From assembly GCF_003967015.1 (NCBI RefSeq), contig NZ_AP017560.1, positions 496,001-560,000 of the forward strand: DNA of 64,000 bases, read 5' to 3'. This DNA comes from Pseudanabaena sp. ABRG5-3. GTDB taxonomy: Bacteria > Cyanobacteriota > Cyanobacteriia > Pseudanabaenales > Pseudanabaenaceae. Under the pieces are notes generated by a model, which was not told where the DNA came from, searched no databases, and saw nothing but the letters and a program-made list of their open reading frames with translations. The translations under genes were made by a program, and so were the position numbers. Positions 16,810 through 26,200 of this stretch are shown here, piece after piece (position 1 is the stretch's first letter; every line of letters starts with the position of its first letter).

Positions 16810-16815
16810 TATAAT
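16810..16815 (+). promoter_or_regulatory. Possible -10 box of the kinase-WD40 gene
   Basis: A perfect TATAAT is found 37 bases before the ATG at 16847, but no good -35 box is found 17 bases further up. A weak or activator-dependent promoter is possible. Confidence 0.3.
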
Positions 16816-16846
16816 CATATAGAGTTGCGGTTGGAGTAAGGTTCTC

Positions 16847-18799
16847 ATGGCGACATCACAAACACTAGGCAAAGCGTTTGGCAATTTGTTAGGCGGACGC
16901 TTTCGAGTTGTGCAAACGATCGCTGATGATACCTATACGCAAACCTACTTGGTTGAAGATACAGTGGCGGCGGAGATGCCACGCTGGATTGCAAAAAGTT
17001 TCTGTCTAATTAATAAAACTAATCTACAACTCGACTGGGCGCGATCGCTATTTCGGAATGAAGTTCCTAAATTACAACAACTTAGCGATCGCAGTGCTGA
17101 CTTCCCCAAAATTACAACCTATTTTGAACAAGAGGAGGAATTTTATATCGTTGAAGAAGCCATTGATGGAACTCGACTCAGTGATGAAATTGCTACAGGC
17201 AGGCTATATAACGAGTCGGAAGTAATTAGTTTCTTGCAGCAACTGCTCGCAAGCTTGCATACAGCCCATCTTGCCAATATGGTGCATGGTGATATCAATC
17301 CTCGCAATCTCATCCGCCGTAAACATGATTCCACAGGTAATCATCACTTTGTTCTGACAAATTTTGCGGTTCTTAAAGGGATTTATGCTCCTGCGGCTCA
17401 AAATGGAGTAGTACTAGGAACACCCAGCTATATGCCCTTTGAACAAGCCCTTGGACATTTTACGCCTAGTTGCGATATCTATGCTCTTGGGTTAACAGCC
17501 ATTCAACTACTCACAGGACTCCATCCTAGTCAGCTAGTCCGTCGTGAAGATCTCAATCTTTTAAACTGGCAAATGGGATCGACGGTACGTTCTGAACTAG
17601 CGGCAATTCTCAATCGCATGGTAAAACATCATCCAGAAGATCGTTATCAAAGCGCTCAAGAAGTTCTCTACGATCTCGATAATTTGCCATCACCACAAAC
17701 CAATAACGATTTTCAGATGCCAGCTTTGGCAATTGGCGAAAATACTGGTCGCTGGGCAATTATCACAGTTTGTCTCCTCGGTATTGGCTGGGCAACTCTT
17801 AACTTCCAACAGATTCAACAACTTTTCCCCATCTCGACCTTACCGACTCCTAAGCCTACGGTTACTATTGCACCTACACAACCAGCTAATCCAGTAGTTA
17901 ATTATGAATTACGCCAAACACTAAGGGGGCATAATGGCTGGGTGAGAGCTGTCGCTTTCTTCCCAAATGGATTTAGTTTTGCTAGTGGCAGTTACGATCG
18001 CACATTACGACTATGGAATGTCCGCGACAATCAACCCTTTGAGACCCTATCTAAACACTTTGGTTCTATTTCAGGGATTAATGCGATCGCTGTACATCCC
18101 AATGGCAACACCTTTGCCACTGCTTGTATTGATAAATCGATTAAATTATGGAACTTCCGTAGTGGAGAGCCAGTTCGCAATCTCAATGGTCATGATGGAC
18201 AGGTTTACGGTGTTGCCTACAGTCCCGATGGCAAGACCTTAATTAGTGCTAGTGCTGATAAAACGATCAAGCTATGGAACTGGCGCAAGGGTAATCTCTT
18301 AGAAACCTTTGCAGGACATCAAGATAAAGTGGTATCTGTGGTGTTCCATCCCGATGGCAAAAAATTTGCGAGTGCCAGTTTTGACAAAACCATCAAAATT
18401 TGGGATATCAGTACGGGTACAGAAATTCTCACGATTAATGGACATACGGCTCCCGTTAATGCGATCGCCTTTAGTCCCAATGGCAAACTGCTCGCTAGTG
18501 GTAGTCAAGATCAAACTGTGAAAATTTGGGATGCTAACACAGGCAAATTACTGAAAACTCTCTCAGGTCACACAGGAGGAGTCTTAGCTGTAGCGATTAA
18601 TCGTGATGGTAGCGTGATTGCTTCTGGTGGTGCAGATAAAAACATTCGCCTGTGGAATGTGAAAACGGGGCAGTCGATGCAAGTCCTCAGCAATCATGAA
18701 GCCCAAATCTTTGCCCTCAGCTTTAGCCCCAAGGATGAAACTCTAGTTAGTGGCAGTGCCGATCGCACAGTCAAAGTATGGCAATTATTGGCTAAATAG
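16847..18799 (+). CDS. Degenerate Ser/Thr kinase domain, membrane helix and WD40 propeller
   Basis: Residues 16-290 have the shape of a Hanks-type kinase, including a possible Lys (K50, RWIAKSF) and GTPSYMPFEQ. Key catalytic features are altered: the glycine loop is absent (QTIADDTYTQTY), HRDLKPxN reads HGDINPRN (147-154), and the DFG Asp is Asn in TNFA (N172). I infer a pseudokinase or a strongly impaired enzyme. A membrane helix follows (about 303-322), then seven WD40 repeats (about 353-650) ending in xLWN or KIWD, enough for one propeller. It would anchor a scaffold at the membrane. A good Shine-Dalgarno (GGAG/AAGG at 16832-16841) precedes the ATG. Confidence 0.8.
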   Translation: MATSQTLGKAFGNLLGGRFRVVQTIADDTYTQTYLVEDTVAAEMPRWIAKSFCLINKTNLQLDWARSLFRNEVPKLQQLSDRSADFPKITTYFEQEEEFYIVEEAIDGTRLSDEIATGRLYNESEVISFLQQLLASLHTAHLANMVHGDINPRNLIRRKHDSTGNHHFVLTNFAVLKGIYAPAAQNGVVLGTPSYMPFEQALGHFTPSCDIYALGLTAIQLLTGLHPSQLVRREDLNLLNWQMGSTVRSELAAILNRMVKHHPEDRYQSAQEVLYDLDNLPSPQTNNDFQMPALAIGENTGRWAIITVCLLGIGWATLNFQQIQQLFPISTLPTPKPTVTIAPTQPANPVVNYELRQTLRGHNGWVRAVAFFPNGFSFASGSYDRTLRLWNVRDNQPFETLSKHFGSISGINAIAVHPNGNTFATACIDKSIKLWNFRSGEPVRNLNGHDGQVYGVAYSPDGKTLISASADKTIKLWNWRKGNLLETFAGHQDKVVSVVFHPDGKKFASASFDKTIKIWDISTGTEILTINGHTAPVNAIAFSPNGKLLASGSQDQTVKIWDANTGKLLKTLSGHTGGVLAVAINRDGSVIASGGADKNIRLWNVKTGQSMQVLSNHEAQIFALSFSPKDETLVSGSADRTVKVWQLLAK

Positions 18800-18802
18800 A
18801 TA

Positions 18803-19135
18803 CCGCATTGACAAATCAACCCTTTACAGATTTTTAGCTATCTATTGACAAATATATGCAATAAGGGTAACTTAGCAAATAAGTTCTGATGCGGTTTGAC
18901 TCAGCACCGTTTCATTATTCATAGTTCAAATGCGTTCATAGGATTGAGGGATGAGATGTTTTTTGTAGATTGCTGAATGAACTGGGATGAAGCTAGCACT
19001 CATCACTCGATCCTTTATTTTGTCTAGAACGGACTGAATTATTAAAGAGATAGCGATCAAGACAACAATATCTTTAATCAAGATTTTTATTAAAATTTTA
19101 TCTGATTCCTTATTAATAAATAGTTTCAATAAGTT
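18803..19135. other. 333-base interval with no gene identified
   Basis: Two near-identical strings ATTGACAAAT occur at about 18808 and 18844, and TTGACA at 18845-18850 is followed after 17 bases by a weak -10 (TAACTT). No convincing frame, terminator or palindrome was found. A small RNA or a long leader of the next gene cannot be excluded. Confidence 0.4.
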
Positions 19136-19900
19136 ATGGTATTCAAACAATCTGTATCACCCCAAGTCGTTAGTATCTGCACGAGTCCATCTTTACGTCG
19201 CTTTGATTTACCTTTACTTAGATCCCTATCACGGCAATATACCGTTGCCCAATGGGAATTTTGCCAAGAGCCTGATGAACCAATTGATCTCCATCTAGCA
19301 ATTACTTCTCTCCATGAATACTTACAAACTTGCAAAGGCGAAGTACATCTAGTGGGACATGGGATTGCAGGGTTAGTGGGGTGGCTCTATGCAAGGCAAT
19401 ATCCTGCAAAAGTGCGATCGCTCACTTTGTTATCCGTGGGAGTCAACTTAGCGACTAGTTGGCATAGTCACTATTACGAGCAGCGTCAATTAATGGGCTG
19501 TAGTCGCGAAACCATATTAGCTCGCACCGCCTTTTATTTATTTGGTTATCGAGATAAGGAGATGTTGTATTGGTTAGCTGACCTCCTAAAACAAGATCTT
19601 GATAATTCCTTAGTTCCCCATTCTTTGTATGCACCAACATATATCCCGCCTGCCCCAATTCCTGTGCCAATGTTGGTTTGTGGAGCAATGGATGATTATG
19701 TAATTGGTGGTGAAAATGCCTGTCACAAGTGGCAATCCTATTTGAAAGATTGCGATCGCCTATGGATCAGTCCACAGGGTAAGCATTTTTTTCACTATTT
19801 ACAAGCACAAGCCGTAAGTAAACAAATTCATTCCTTTTGGCAATCCTTGGTAAGGATCTCCAATAGCGTTGCACTCAAGCAAGAATCAAAGCACCTATAG
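19136..19900 (+). CDS. Alpha/beta-hydrolase-like protein lacking the nucleophile serine
   Basis: A 254-residue alpha/beta-hydrolase fold protein. Strand five ends with EVHLVGHGIAGL: the elbow reads G74-H-G76-I-A, so the nucleophile Ser of GxSxG is Gly. The acid (GAMDDYVIGG) and His (GKHFFHYL) remain. Loss of the nucleophile argues against ordinary ester hydrolysis; the protein may be a binding or regulatory relative. The codon at that place is GGG, a change from Ser that needs more than one base for TCN codons. Strong hairpin follows directly after the stop. Confidence 0.75.
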   Translation: MVFKQSVSPQVVSICTSPSLRRFDLPLLRSLSRQYTVAQWEFCQEPDEPIDLHLAITSLHEYLQTCKGEVHLVGHGIAGLVGWLYARQYPAKVRSLTLLSVGVNLATSWHSHYYEQRQLMGCSRETILARTAFYLFGYRDKEMLYWLADLLKQDLDNSLVPHSLYAPTYIPPAPIPVPMLVCGAMDDYVIGGENACHKWQSYLKDCDRLWISPQGKHFFHYLQAQAVSKQIHSFWQSLVRISNSVALKQESKHL

Positions 19901-19965
19901 AATATAAAATCTCAAAAGCTGTGGCGCACGTACAGCGTGCGCCACAGCTTTTGAGATTTTATATT
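19901..19965. terminator. 30-bp perfect palindrome after the hydrolase-like gene
   Basis: Arms 19901-19930 and 19936-19965 pair perfectly over 30 bp with a five-base loop. The tip is GTGGCGCACG. It begins at the base after the stop codon, and the sequence AGCACC before and GCACCCAG after it recur around the palindrome at 30965-31058. A terminator, but also a candidate copy of a repeated element. Confidence 0.7.
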
Positions 19966-20086
19966 TAATTGCACCCAGCTACTTAATTTTAGCGATCTCA
20001 CTCTGGATGATTTTGGGTAAGCTATTTAGATATGAAGTACAAAGCCCAGAGCTAAGTAACTTGTACGCATAATTTTGGAGAACTTC

Positions 20087-21295
20087 ATGAAATTGGCTGA
20101 ATTTCTTATGCAGGGGCAGCAATTGCGTCAACAGGATCGCACATCTGCGATCGCCTATTTTGAACAATGTCTTCACAATACAACTGACGAAAATTCTGAG
20201 GGGGCGCTTGGTACAACCGTAAGAGTTTTGCTTGACTTAGCAGTAGAACTAATTGCCACAAAACAATTAGCACAGTTGCAAAGAGCTAAAGTTCTGGTAC
20301 AACAGGCAGGGGAAGTTTTAAATCAAAGTCTAGAATCTAGCCATGAGCAACAGGCTTATTTGCTCTATGTGCGGGCAATTTTAGCGATGGAATTGGGGGA
20401 ATTACGAGATGTTTTGCCGCTCTTACAAAATGCCTATGATGTCTATGGCGATAATCTTGAGGGGCAATCACTCACAGACGATGCTATCGGTCACTACTAC
20501 ATCAAAATTGGTGATTACCAATCAGCCTTAATGAGTTTTGAACGATCGTTATCATTGCGTCTTGAATCTAGTGATGAATCGGCGATCGGTAAAAGCTATG
20601 CTTACTTAGGAAAATTGTATGTGTTATCGGGGGAGGTTAACCAAGCGGCTAGCCTTTTTCAAAATACTTTAGATATTGCGATCGCCAATTCTGATAATTT
20701 TTTACGATTACAAGCCTTAAAGGGACTAGTAAAAGTTGCGCTTGCTGAAGCTCAGTGGCAAACTGCGATCGAGTTGATTAAAGATGCGATTGATTTACTC
20801 AAGGAACCTGTAGATAGTATTGAAATCGGTTATTTATACTGTGATCTTGCGGAAGCATTGCTAGGCAATCGCCAAACTGAAGATAGCCTGATCTGCATCA
20901 GGATCAATGCCTTACCGCGTTTCCGTGATTTTCAATATCTTAGAGGAATCGCGATCGCCAAACATATCCGAGGACGAATTTATATACATCGCTTACTAGA
21001 AGGTTTAGACAGTCTAGATGAAGATTCAATTGAAACTGCCGAAGATTCTTTGGTAGATGCTTCAATGACTTTTGAGCAATTTGGCATGATGTATGACTAC
21101 GCCAAAGTCCTCTATGACTTAGCTTGTCTTTATCAGTTATGCAGTAATTCCCAATTGCAATATCAATATCAAGGTAAGTCATTGCGATCACTAGAATTAT
21201 CCCTCAGTACACTCGATCAACTGGGTATGAGCAATACACAACTTGCCTCACAGGTTGAATTAATGCTGAATCAAGTTATGCGAGGTAGTTTCTAG
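20087..21295 (+). CDS. TPR-repeat protein
   Basis: About 402 residues, almost all helical, with tetratricopeptide-like helix pairs; the clearest is DDAIGHYYIKIGDYQSALMSFERSL and the next SAIGKSYAYLGKLYVLSGEVNQAASLFQ. TPR proteins are binding scaffolds; the partner here is unknown. The start is ATG 20087, preceded by GGAG (20077-20080) at good spacing; a TTG four codons earlier is unlikely. It stands alone, followed by the hairpin at 21299-21331. Confidence 0.8.
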   Translation: MKLAEFLMQGQQLRQQDRTSAIAYFEQCLHNTTDENSEGALGTTVRVLLDLAVELIATKQLAQLQRAKVLVQQAGEVLNQSLESSHEQQAYLLYVRAILAMELGELRDVLPLLQNAYDVYGDNLEGQSLTDDAIGHYYIKIGDYQSALMSFERSLSLRLESSDESAIGKSYAYLGKLYVLSGEVNQAASLFQNTLDIAIANSDNFLRLQALKGLVKVALAEAQWQTAIELIKDAIDLLKEPVDSIEIGYLYCDLAEALLGNRQTEDSLICIRINALPRFRDFQYLRGIAIAKHIRGRIYIHRLLEGLDSLDEDSIETAEDSLVDASMTFEQFGMMYDYAKVLYDLACLYQLCSNSQLQYQYQGKSLRSLELSLSTLDQLGMSNTQLASQVELMLNQVMRGSF

Positions 21296-21298
21296 AAG

Positions 21299-21331
21299 CT
21301 ATAAAGGCGGCCCGATGTGCCGTCTTTATAG
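21299..21331 (+). terminator. Hairpin after the TPR gene
   Basis: CTATAAAGGCGG and CCGTCTTTATAG pair over 12 bp with one G-T pair. The right arm is shared with the end of the adjacent 91-bp element (TATAG at 21327-21331). Confidence 0.6.
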
Positions 21332-21417
21332 CAATCCTAAATGGTTTGTGGAAGCGCACCCCGAAGGGGTGCGCTTCCACAAACCTAAAAATCTACAAAT
21401 GATTTAGGACTGCTATA
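21327..21417. repeat. 91-bp MITE-like palindromic element, copy 1
   Basis: Ends TATAGCAATCCTAAAT (21327-21342) and ATTTAGGACTGCTATA (21402-21417) are imperfect inverses. A perfect 20-bp stem (21343-21362 with 21366-21385, loop GAA) fills the left side. Read on the minus strand, the whole 91 bp is nearly the same as the element at 23008-23098. It touches the stop of the epimerase gene (21419). Confidence 0.75.
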
Positions 21418-21418
21418 G

Positions 21419-22288
21419 TTAAAAGAAGTTAGCAGTAATTTTTACTACAGATGTATGGCTAGCATTTGGAGCTAAAACGGTTAAATATTCTTTAGTATTC
21501 AAAGAATTTCGAGTCGCAGTCCAAGGCTCTAGACAATAAAAATCCTTACCCTTGACTGTCCAAAATACCAGATAGGTATAGGAATCATCATAATCAATGG
21601 CGATCTTGAGTTGGCGATCGCTATCGACTACAGACGTGGAACGACTGGCAAGATTTCCAAATACAGAATCGATCTCATCTTGATCGAAGTTAAACTTACC
21701 ATCAAAGGCAAAGTTTTCCTTAGTGCGATTGTCCTCATAACTTGTAGAAGGAATATCAACCTTAAGCTGATTTTTATCACCACAGAGAAAGTAAGGATGG
21801 AAGCCAGAAGAGAATGGCATCGGTGTAGATGAGAGATTTTTGTACTCTTGGCGAATTTCGAGAGTATTCCCACGTAACTCATAGGTAAAAGCTAAATGAA
21901 AATCAAAGGGATAGACAACTTTGGTTTGCTCATTGCTACCTAACTCAACGGTCAGCCCTGCTTTACCATCAGTACTTTGTGCTGTCGCTGTCCAAGGCAA
22001 CTCACGGGCAAATCCATGTTGTTTAATTTTGTATTCCTTTCCATCTACAGCATAGGTGTCATTGGGCAAGTTGCCGCACAGAGGAAACAAAATTGGATTG
22101 CCGCCTCTAACACTCAAATCAGGATGAGTAAAACGCTCAGTATCAAGATAGAAGACTTCTTGACCATTAATTTGCCAACTTGTAACAATACCACCACGTT
22201 CTGGTACAACTTCTATTTGAGAGTTAGTGCTGTCATCAGACAGAGTATAGGTATTGTATTGCTGTTGCTGAGAGGAAACTTTATACAC
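21419..22288 (-). CDS. Aldose 1-epimerase family protein
   Basis: A galactose-mutarotase-fold protein of 289 residues. The motif RGGNPILFPLCGNL and the conserved His-Gly-Phe-Ala-Arg (KQHGFAREL) are typical of bacterial aldose and glucose-6-phosphate epimerases, as is the later FHPYFLCG. It would interconvert sugar anomers in the cytoplasm; which sugar is not clear. Its end abuts the 91-bp element. Confidence 0.85.
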   Translation of the reverse strand: MYKVSSQQQQYNTYTLSDDSTNSQIEVVPERGGIVTSWQINGQEVFYLDTERFTHPDLSVRGGNPILFPLCGNLPNDTYAVDGKEYKIKQHGFARELPWTATAQSTDGKAGLTVELGSNEQTKVVYPFDFHLAFTYELRGNTLEIRQEYKNLSSTPMPFSSGFHPYFLCGDKNQLKVDIPSTSYEDNRTKENFAFDGKFNFDQDEIDSVFGNLASRSTSVVDSDRQLKIAIDYDDSYTYLVFWTVKGKDFYCLEPWTATRNSLNTKEYLTVLAPNASHTSVVKITANFF

Positions 22289-22402
22289 AGATTTTGTCCT
22301 ACAAGAATCTATAAAATGTCGATTATCAATTGATTCATCACAAGTTTATAGCGTTTTGCGAGTGCATACTCATTTGCAAAATAAAAAACAATTACAGTAA
22401 AA

Positions 22403-22447
22403 GTTTTGAGTTTTCATTGGGTCTACGCCCCAATGAAAACTCAAAAC
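22403..22447 (-). terminator. 19-bp hairpin after the DCC gene
   Basis: GTTTTGAGTTTTCATTGGG (22403-22421) and its complement (22429-22447) pair perfectly, loop TCTACGC. It stands 27 bases past the minus-strand stop at 22475. Confidence 0.65.
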
Positions 22448-22474
22448 CGCAAAATAGAGCTTGTGTTGCCTCAG

Positions 22475-22885
22475 CTATTCTTCAGTCTTTACTGCACAAC
22501 CGATCGGATAAGCCGTATGGTAAGTGCGATCGCGTTTTCCAAATAATTGATAACGATGATCACGAATTTGTACATAAGCGGCATCGCCCACCTTTTTGAG
22601 AGGGGCCAGCGCACGATAGGCAGATATCAAAGGCGATCCCACAGGTAATAGCCGTACAATTTCTTCTGCCGCATCACTACCTTGCCACCTCTGAGTAGGA
22701 TCTTCACGATTAATTAAAATCATCCCCATTTCACAATCCTCAGATGTAACCTTAAATTGCTGCAAGGTCTGAACATCTTGCATTGGGATATAGCCAAACA
22801 GACATCCGCGATCGCACTTCTCTAAAATGCTGACAAAGTTGGCACAGAGATTACAATTCCCATCATAAATGACTGCGTAGGACAT
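22475..22885 (-). CDS. DCC-family (DUF393) thiol-disulfide oxidoreductase-like protein
   Basis: About 136 residues beginning MSYAVIYDGNCNLCANFV. The DGxCxLC motif defines the family, which has a thioredoxin-like fold. Residues PMQDVQTL and a C-terminal segment DAAEEIVRLLP...AYVQIRDHRYQLFG are also conserved. The physiological substrate is unknown. The start is placed at ATG 22883-22885 since the longer in-frame extension upstream would run into the palindrome at 22902-22960. Confidence 0.85.
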   Translation of the reverse strand: MSYAVIYDGNCNLCANFVSILEKCDRGCLFGYIPMQDVQTLQQFKVTSEDCEMGMILINREDPTQRWQGSDAAEEIVRLLPVGSPLISAYRALAPLKKVGDAAYVQIRDHRYQLFGKRDRTYHTAYPIGCAVKTEE

Positions 22886-22901
22886 AAGAATTCTGCGATT
22901 T

Positions 22902-22960
22902 AATAAAGAACCGATTTTAGTGGCGCGGCTTTGCTGCACCACTAAAATCGGTTCTTTATT
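22902..22960. terminator. 22-bp hairpin between the giant gene and the DCC gene
   Basis: AATAAAGAACCGATTTTAGTGG (minus the first two bases of a 22-mer arm, 22902-22923) pairs perfectly with 22939-22960. Both flanking genes are on the minus strand, so it may terminate the long upstream gene that ends at 23225. Confidence 0.6.
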
Positions 22961-23007
22961 TTACTGCGAGTCCCTAAATATTTCCAGAAGCTAAAGATAG
23001 TGTGTAC

Positions 23008-23098
23008 TATAGCAGTCCTAAATCATTTGTAAATTTTGGGATTTGTGGAAGCACACCCCTTTGGGGTGTGCTTCCACAAATCATTTAGGATTGTTATA
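23008..23098. repeat. 91-bp MITE-like palindromic element, copy 2
   Basis: Ends TATAGCAGTCCTAAAT (23008-23023) and ATTTAGGATTGTTATA (23083-23098) flank a perfect 20-bp stem (23040-23059 with 23063-23082, loop TTT). It matches copy 1 at 21327-21417 in opposite orientation. Two base-pair differences in the stem (near GATTT versus GGTTT and GCAC versus GCGC) are compensated in the opposite arm. Confidence 0.75.
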
Positions 23099-23193
23099 TC
23101 ATCTTTTAATCTCTTAGGGTAAATTCCCCGACGCTCTGCGGCGAAAGATAGAAATTGCAATGCTAAACAAGTGTGCAAGCAAAACATTTTCTA

Positions 23194-23218
23194 TACCCCG
23201 TCCGCTTGCGGCGGGGTA
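23194..23218 (-). terminator. Small hairpin at the end of the giant pentapeptide gene
   Basis: TACCCCG and CGGGGTA enclose an inner CCGC-TTG-CGG, with one bulged T. It lies six bases beyond the minus-strand stop at 23225. Confidence 0.45.
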
Positions 23219-23224
23219 GTTAAT

Positions 23225-26200
23225 TTAGAATTGACAGGGACCTTTTTTGCCATTAGGACAAATGGTTTCTTCATCGGTTTTAGGGAGCTTAGTTTTATCA
23301 AACACGACATTAGTGAGGTTGATACCTGCCAACTTTGCACCACTCCAATTAGCACCATTAACTTGACTACCAGTCAAATTAGCACCTCTCAAATCTGTGC
23401 TAGTCAAATCTGTATAGTTGAGCTTTGTATTGGAGAGATTAGCTCGCTTGAGACTAGTGAAGCTAAGATTTAGACCCGATAAGTCTTGGTCAGCTAAATT
23501 ACGACCTTCAAGAGGCTGGTTGACGATCTGCCAAGATAGTAGAGTTTTGGAATTAAACTTAGTTGCTTTGTCAGTACCCTGAGCGCCGATTTTCGCATCC
23601 TTTAAGTTCGTACCTTCCATTTTGGCGCTAGCAAAATTAGACAGGGTTAAATCTGCACCTGCAAGATCAACAAGATTCATTTGAGCATTGTTGAACTCTG
23701 CCCAAATAACGCTCGCTTTAATTAATCTTGCCCTATTCAAGTTCGCCTTAGTAAAGTTCACGCCATCAAGATTTGCCTCCTGAAAATTAGCACCAACAAG
23801 ACTTGCATCCTGCATCTTTGCACCTGTGAGAATCGCCTTACTAAAATCCACATTGTCTAGTTTGGCTCCTCTAAAGTCGGCATTGGTAAAGTCCTTACCA
23901 CTTGCATCCTTGAAGATTCCCCAGCGTAAACCAATATCGAAAATTGGTCGATTGAGAAAAACATAGAGTAGGAACACACTACCGATCGCACCTAAGCCAA
24001 TCACAGGGATTTTGAGATAATCTTGCCATAGTGATTCCAAGCTGACACTAGGCATGGTCATTTTGGTCTGTTTCTTAGGTGTAGCTGGCTCTGGTTGTGC
24101 TTGTGACTCATAGCCATAGGCATCATAGCTATCGTCAGTAAATCGATTGAAATCAATCTGATCGGGTGTAGCCGCCATCCGAGCTTGAGTCGAATCAAAC
24201 CCTGCTATTGTCTTACGGCGATCGCGTGGTATTTCTCTAGTCTCACTGATACCACTTATTTCAGAACGTGGTGATGCAGCAAGTGGTGCAGTTCTAATCC
24301 GAGAAGGAAGCTCACTACTACTGATAGAGGTAATACTATCCGAGAGATCCCCACTATCTAGTAAACCTGACCAATCAGTATTATCGTCATGAATTTCTAA
24401 ACCTAAATCATTAAAATCAGGCAAACCAGTGTCTCTCCGCTTAGGATTGCTAGAAGCATTTCTATCTCTACCTTGTGATGCTCGTCCTGCACTAGCTCCG
24501 ACATTGCCTCCAACCTTGGGTGGCAGCGTACCGCTAGGATCTGAGTAAGGCGATCCTGTTGGTGATTTCAATACACCAGATAGAACTGTATCGGCATCTA
24601 ATAACTCTGACCAACCTTCATCAATCGGATTAATTGGCTTACGACTTTTGTTGAGATTTGGTTGACTATGAAAGTTATCAAAATCATCATCTCTCATTTG
24701 GTTACTGGGTCTATTGCGAGACGGTGGCTGATGACCAAGACTTGAACTAGAAGATGATGAAGATGAAGCTTTCGGTTGAGTATGACTACGTTTTGGTGGT
24801 AGTGGGGGTAAAAAAGGTGGTGGTGGTGGTGGAGAAGTGGGGGGATTGCCGACAGATGGGAAAGTAATATCTTGGTTAATAGATGGAGCTATGGGTGAGG
24901 CTGGAGCGCTAGGAGGTGCTGGTGGCGTTAGCCCAGTAGAGATAGCAGCAGGTGAAACAGAATCAAAATCACTACCAGTAAGCTGTGTATCCATACTGTC
25001 TAGATCAAAATCATCTAGAAAATCGTGATCGATAGTGGACATGTCAAAAGAAGTAGGTGGTGATGATTGTAAGGGTGTATTTGCAAAACTTTCTCCTTGA
25101 GGAACAGGATTATCAAAAGCATCTGAGTCCGTATAACCATTCAGTAAGTCATTAGCTAAGGCTTCTTCACGTAAATCTACTTCCAAGTCATAGTCATCAT
25201 TGAGCAAGCCATCCGTTAAGGAATCTGGCAAGGGATTACTTGCTGGATTGTTAGGAGGAATGAAGTTGACAGGAGTAATTGAAGGCGGCGGCGTTACTCC
25301 TAAACTAGACGAATCTACAGGGGGCGGAACTGCTCCTCGACTTGGAGTCAAAGTCGTAGAAACATAATCATTCGGAATAGGTGGGCTTTCTGAGAATCCA
25401 CTTTCATCAAAAGATGCAAGATCGAAATCATCATCGATCATACTATCTAGGTCTGCAAAATATGCTGCATCTTCAGGGTTGTTCAAGTTCTGTGGGGGAG
25501 CAATTTGAACAGGTTCTACAGGCTTCACCACATAGTTAGCAAAGTCTCCATCAAAATCTGAATCAGTAATTTGTCCACTAAAAGCTTCACTAAAACTTTC
25601 CCATTCCGATGCTTGATCTATTAGGTTTTCAGGTGGTTGAAAATTTGTAGTACTTAGGTTTTGCGGTTGATAACTATCAGGATTGCTCAATTCAGCATCA
25701 TCGGTATTTTCAATCAAATTATTCGGGCTTATGTTATATGTACCGTTTGCGATCGCAAAATCGTCTTCATCAAGATTGTCGCTAAAGTCAAAGTTTTGAT
25801 TAGTTGGTTCTGCTATCAGACCTTCAGCCAGATCACTTTCATAGGAATCTAGTAGATCAACGTTGTGGTCGATATTATGGTCAATTCCTACTGATTCTAG
25901 TTCCGCATTCCAGCCCAGCTCGTTATAGACCTCGTCCTCGGTACGAAGCTCGGTTAATGCTTCTTCAACATATACCTCATCCTCGGTACGAAGCTCAGTG
26001 AGTAGTTCTTCATTCCACTCTTCATGCGAATTAGCATTTTCAACTTCTAGCTCAGAGTGCCAAACTGTATCTTGATTGACAGCAATATCAGGATCAATAG
26101 TTGGTGTTTCCAGATCTACATTCCATTGCAAATCATTAGCAATCTCCGAATCTAGGTCTGCATCAGGACTACTAACCTCTACCTCTGGCGCTAAGTCCCA

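Noticed and set aside
18926-19150. A 74-codon minus-strand frame in the 18.8-19.1 kb gap
   Set aside because: It starts with TTG, is Ile/Lys-rich from AT-rich DNA, overlaps the next gene start and has no supporting motif.
21977-22333. A plus-strand frame of 118 codons inside the epimerase gene
   Set aside because: The epimerase on the other strand has clear family motifs; this frame has none.
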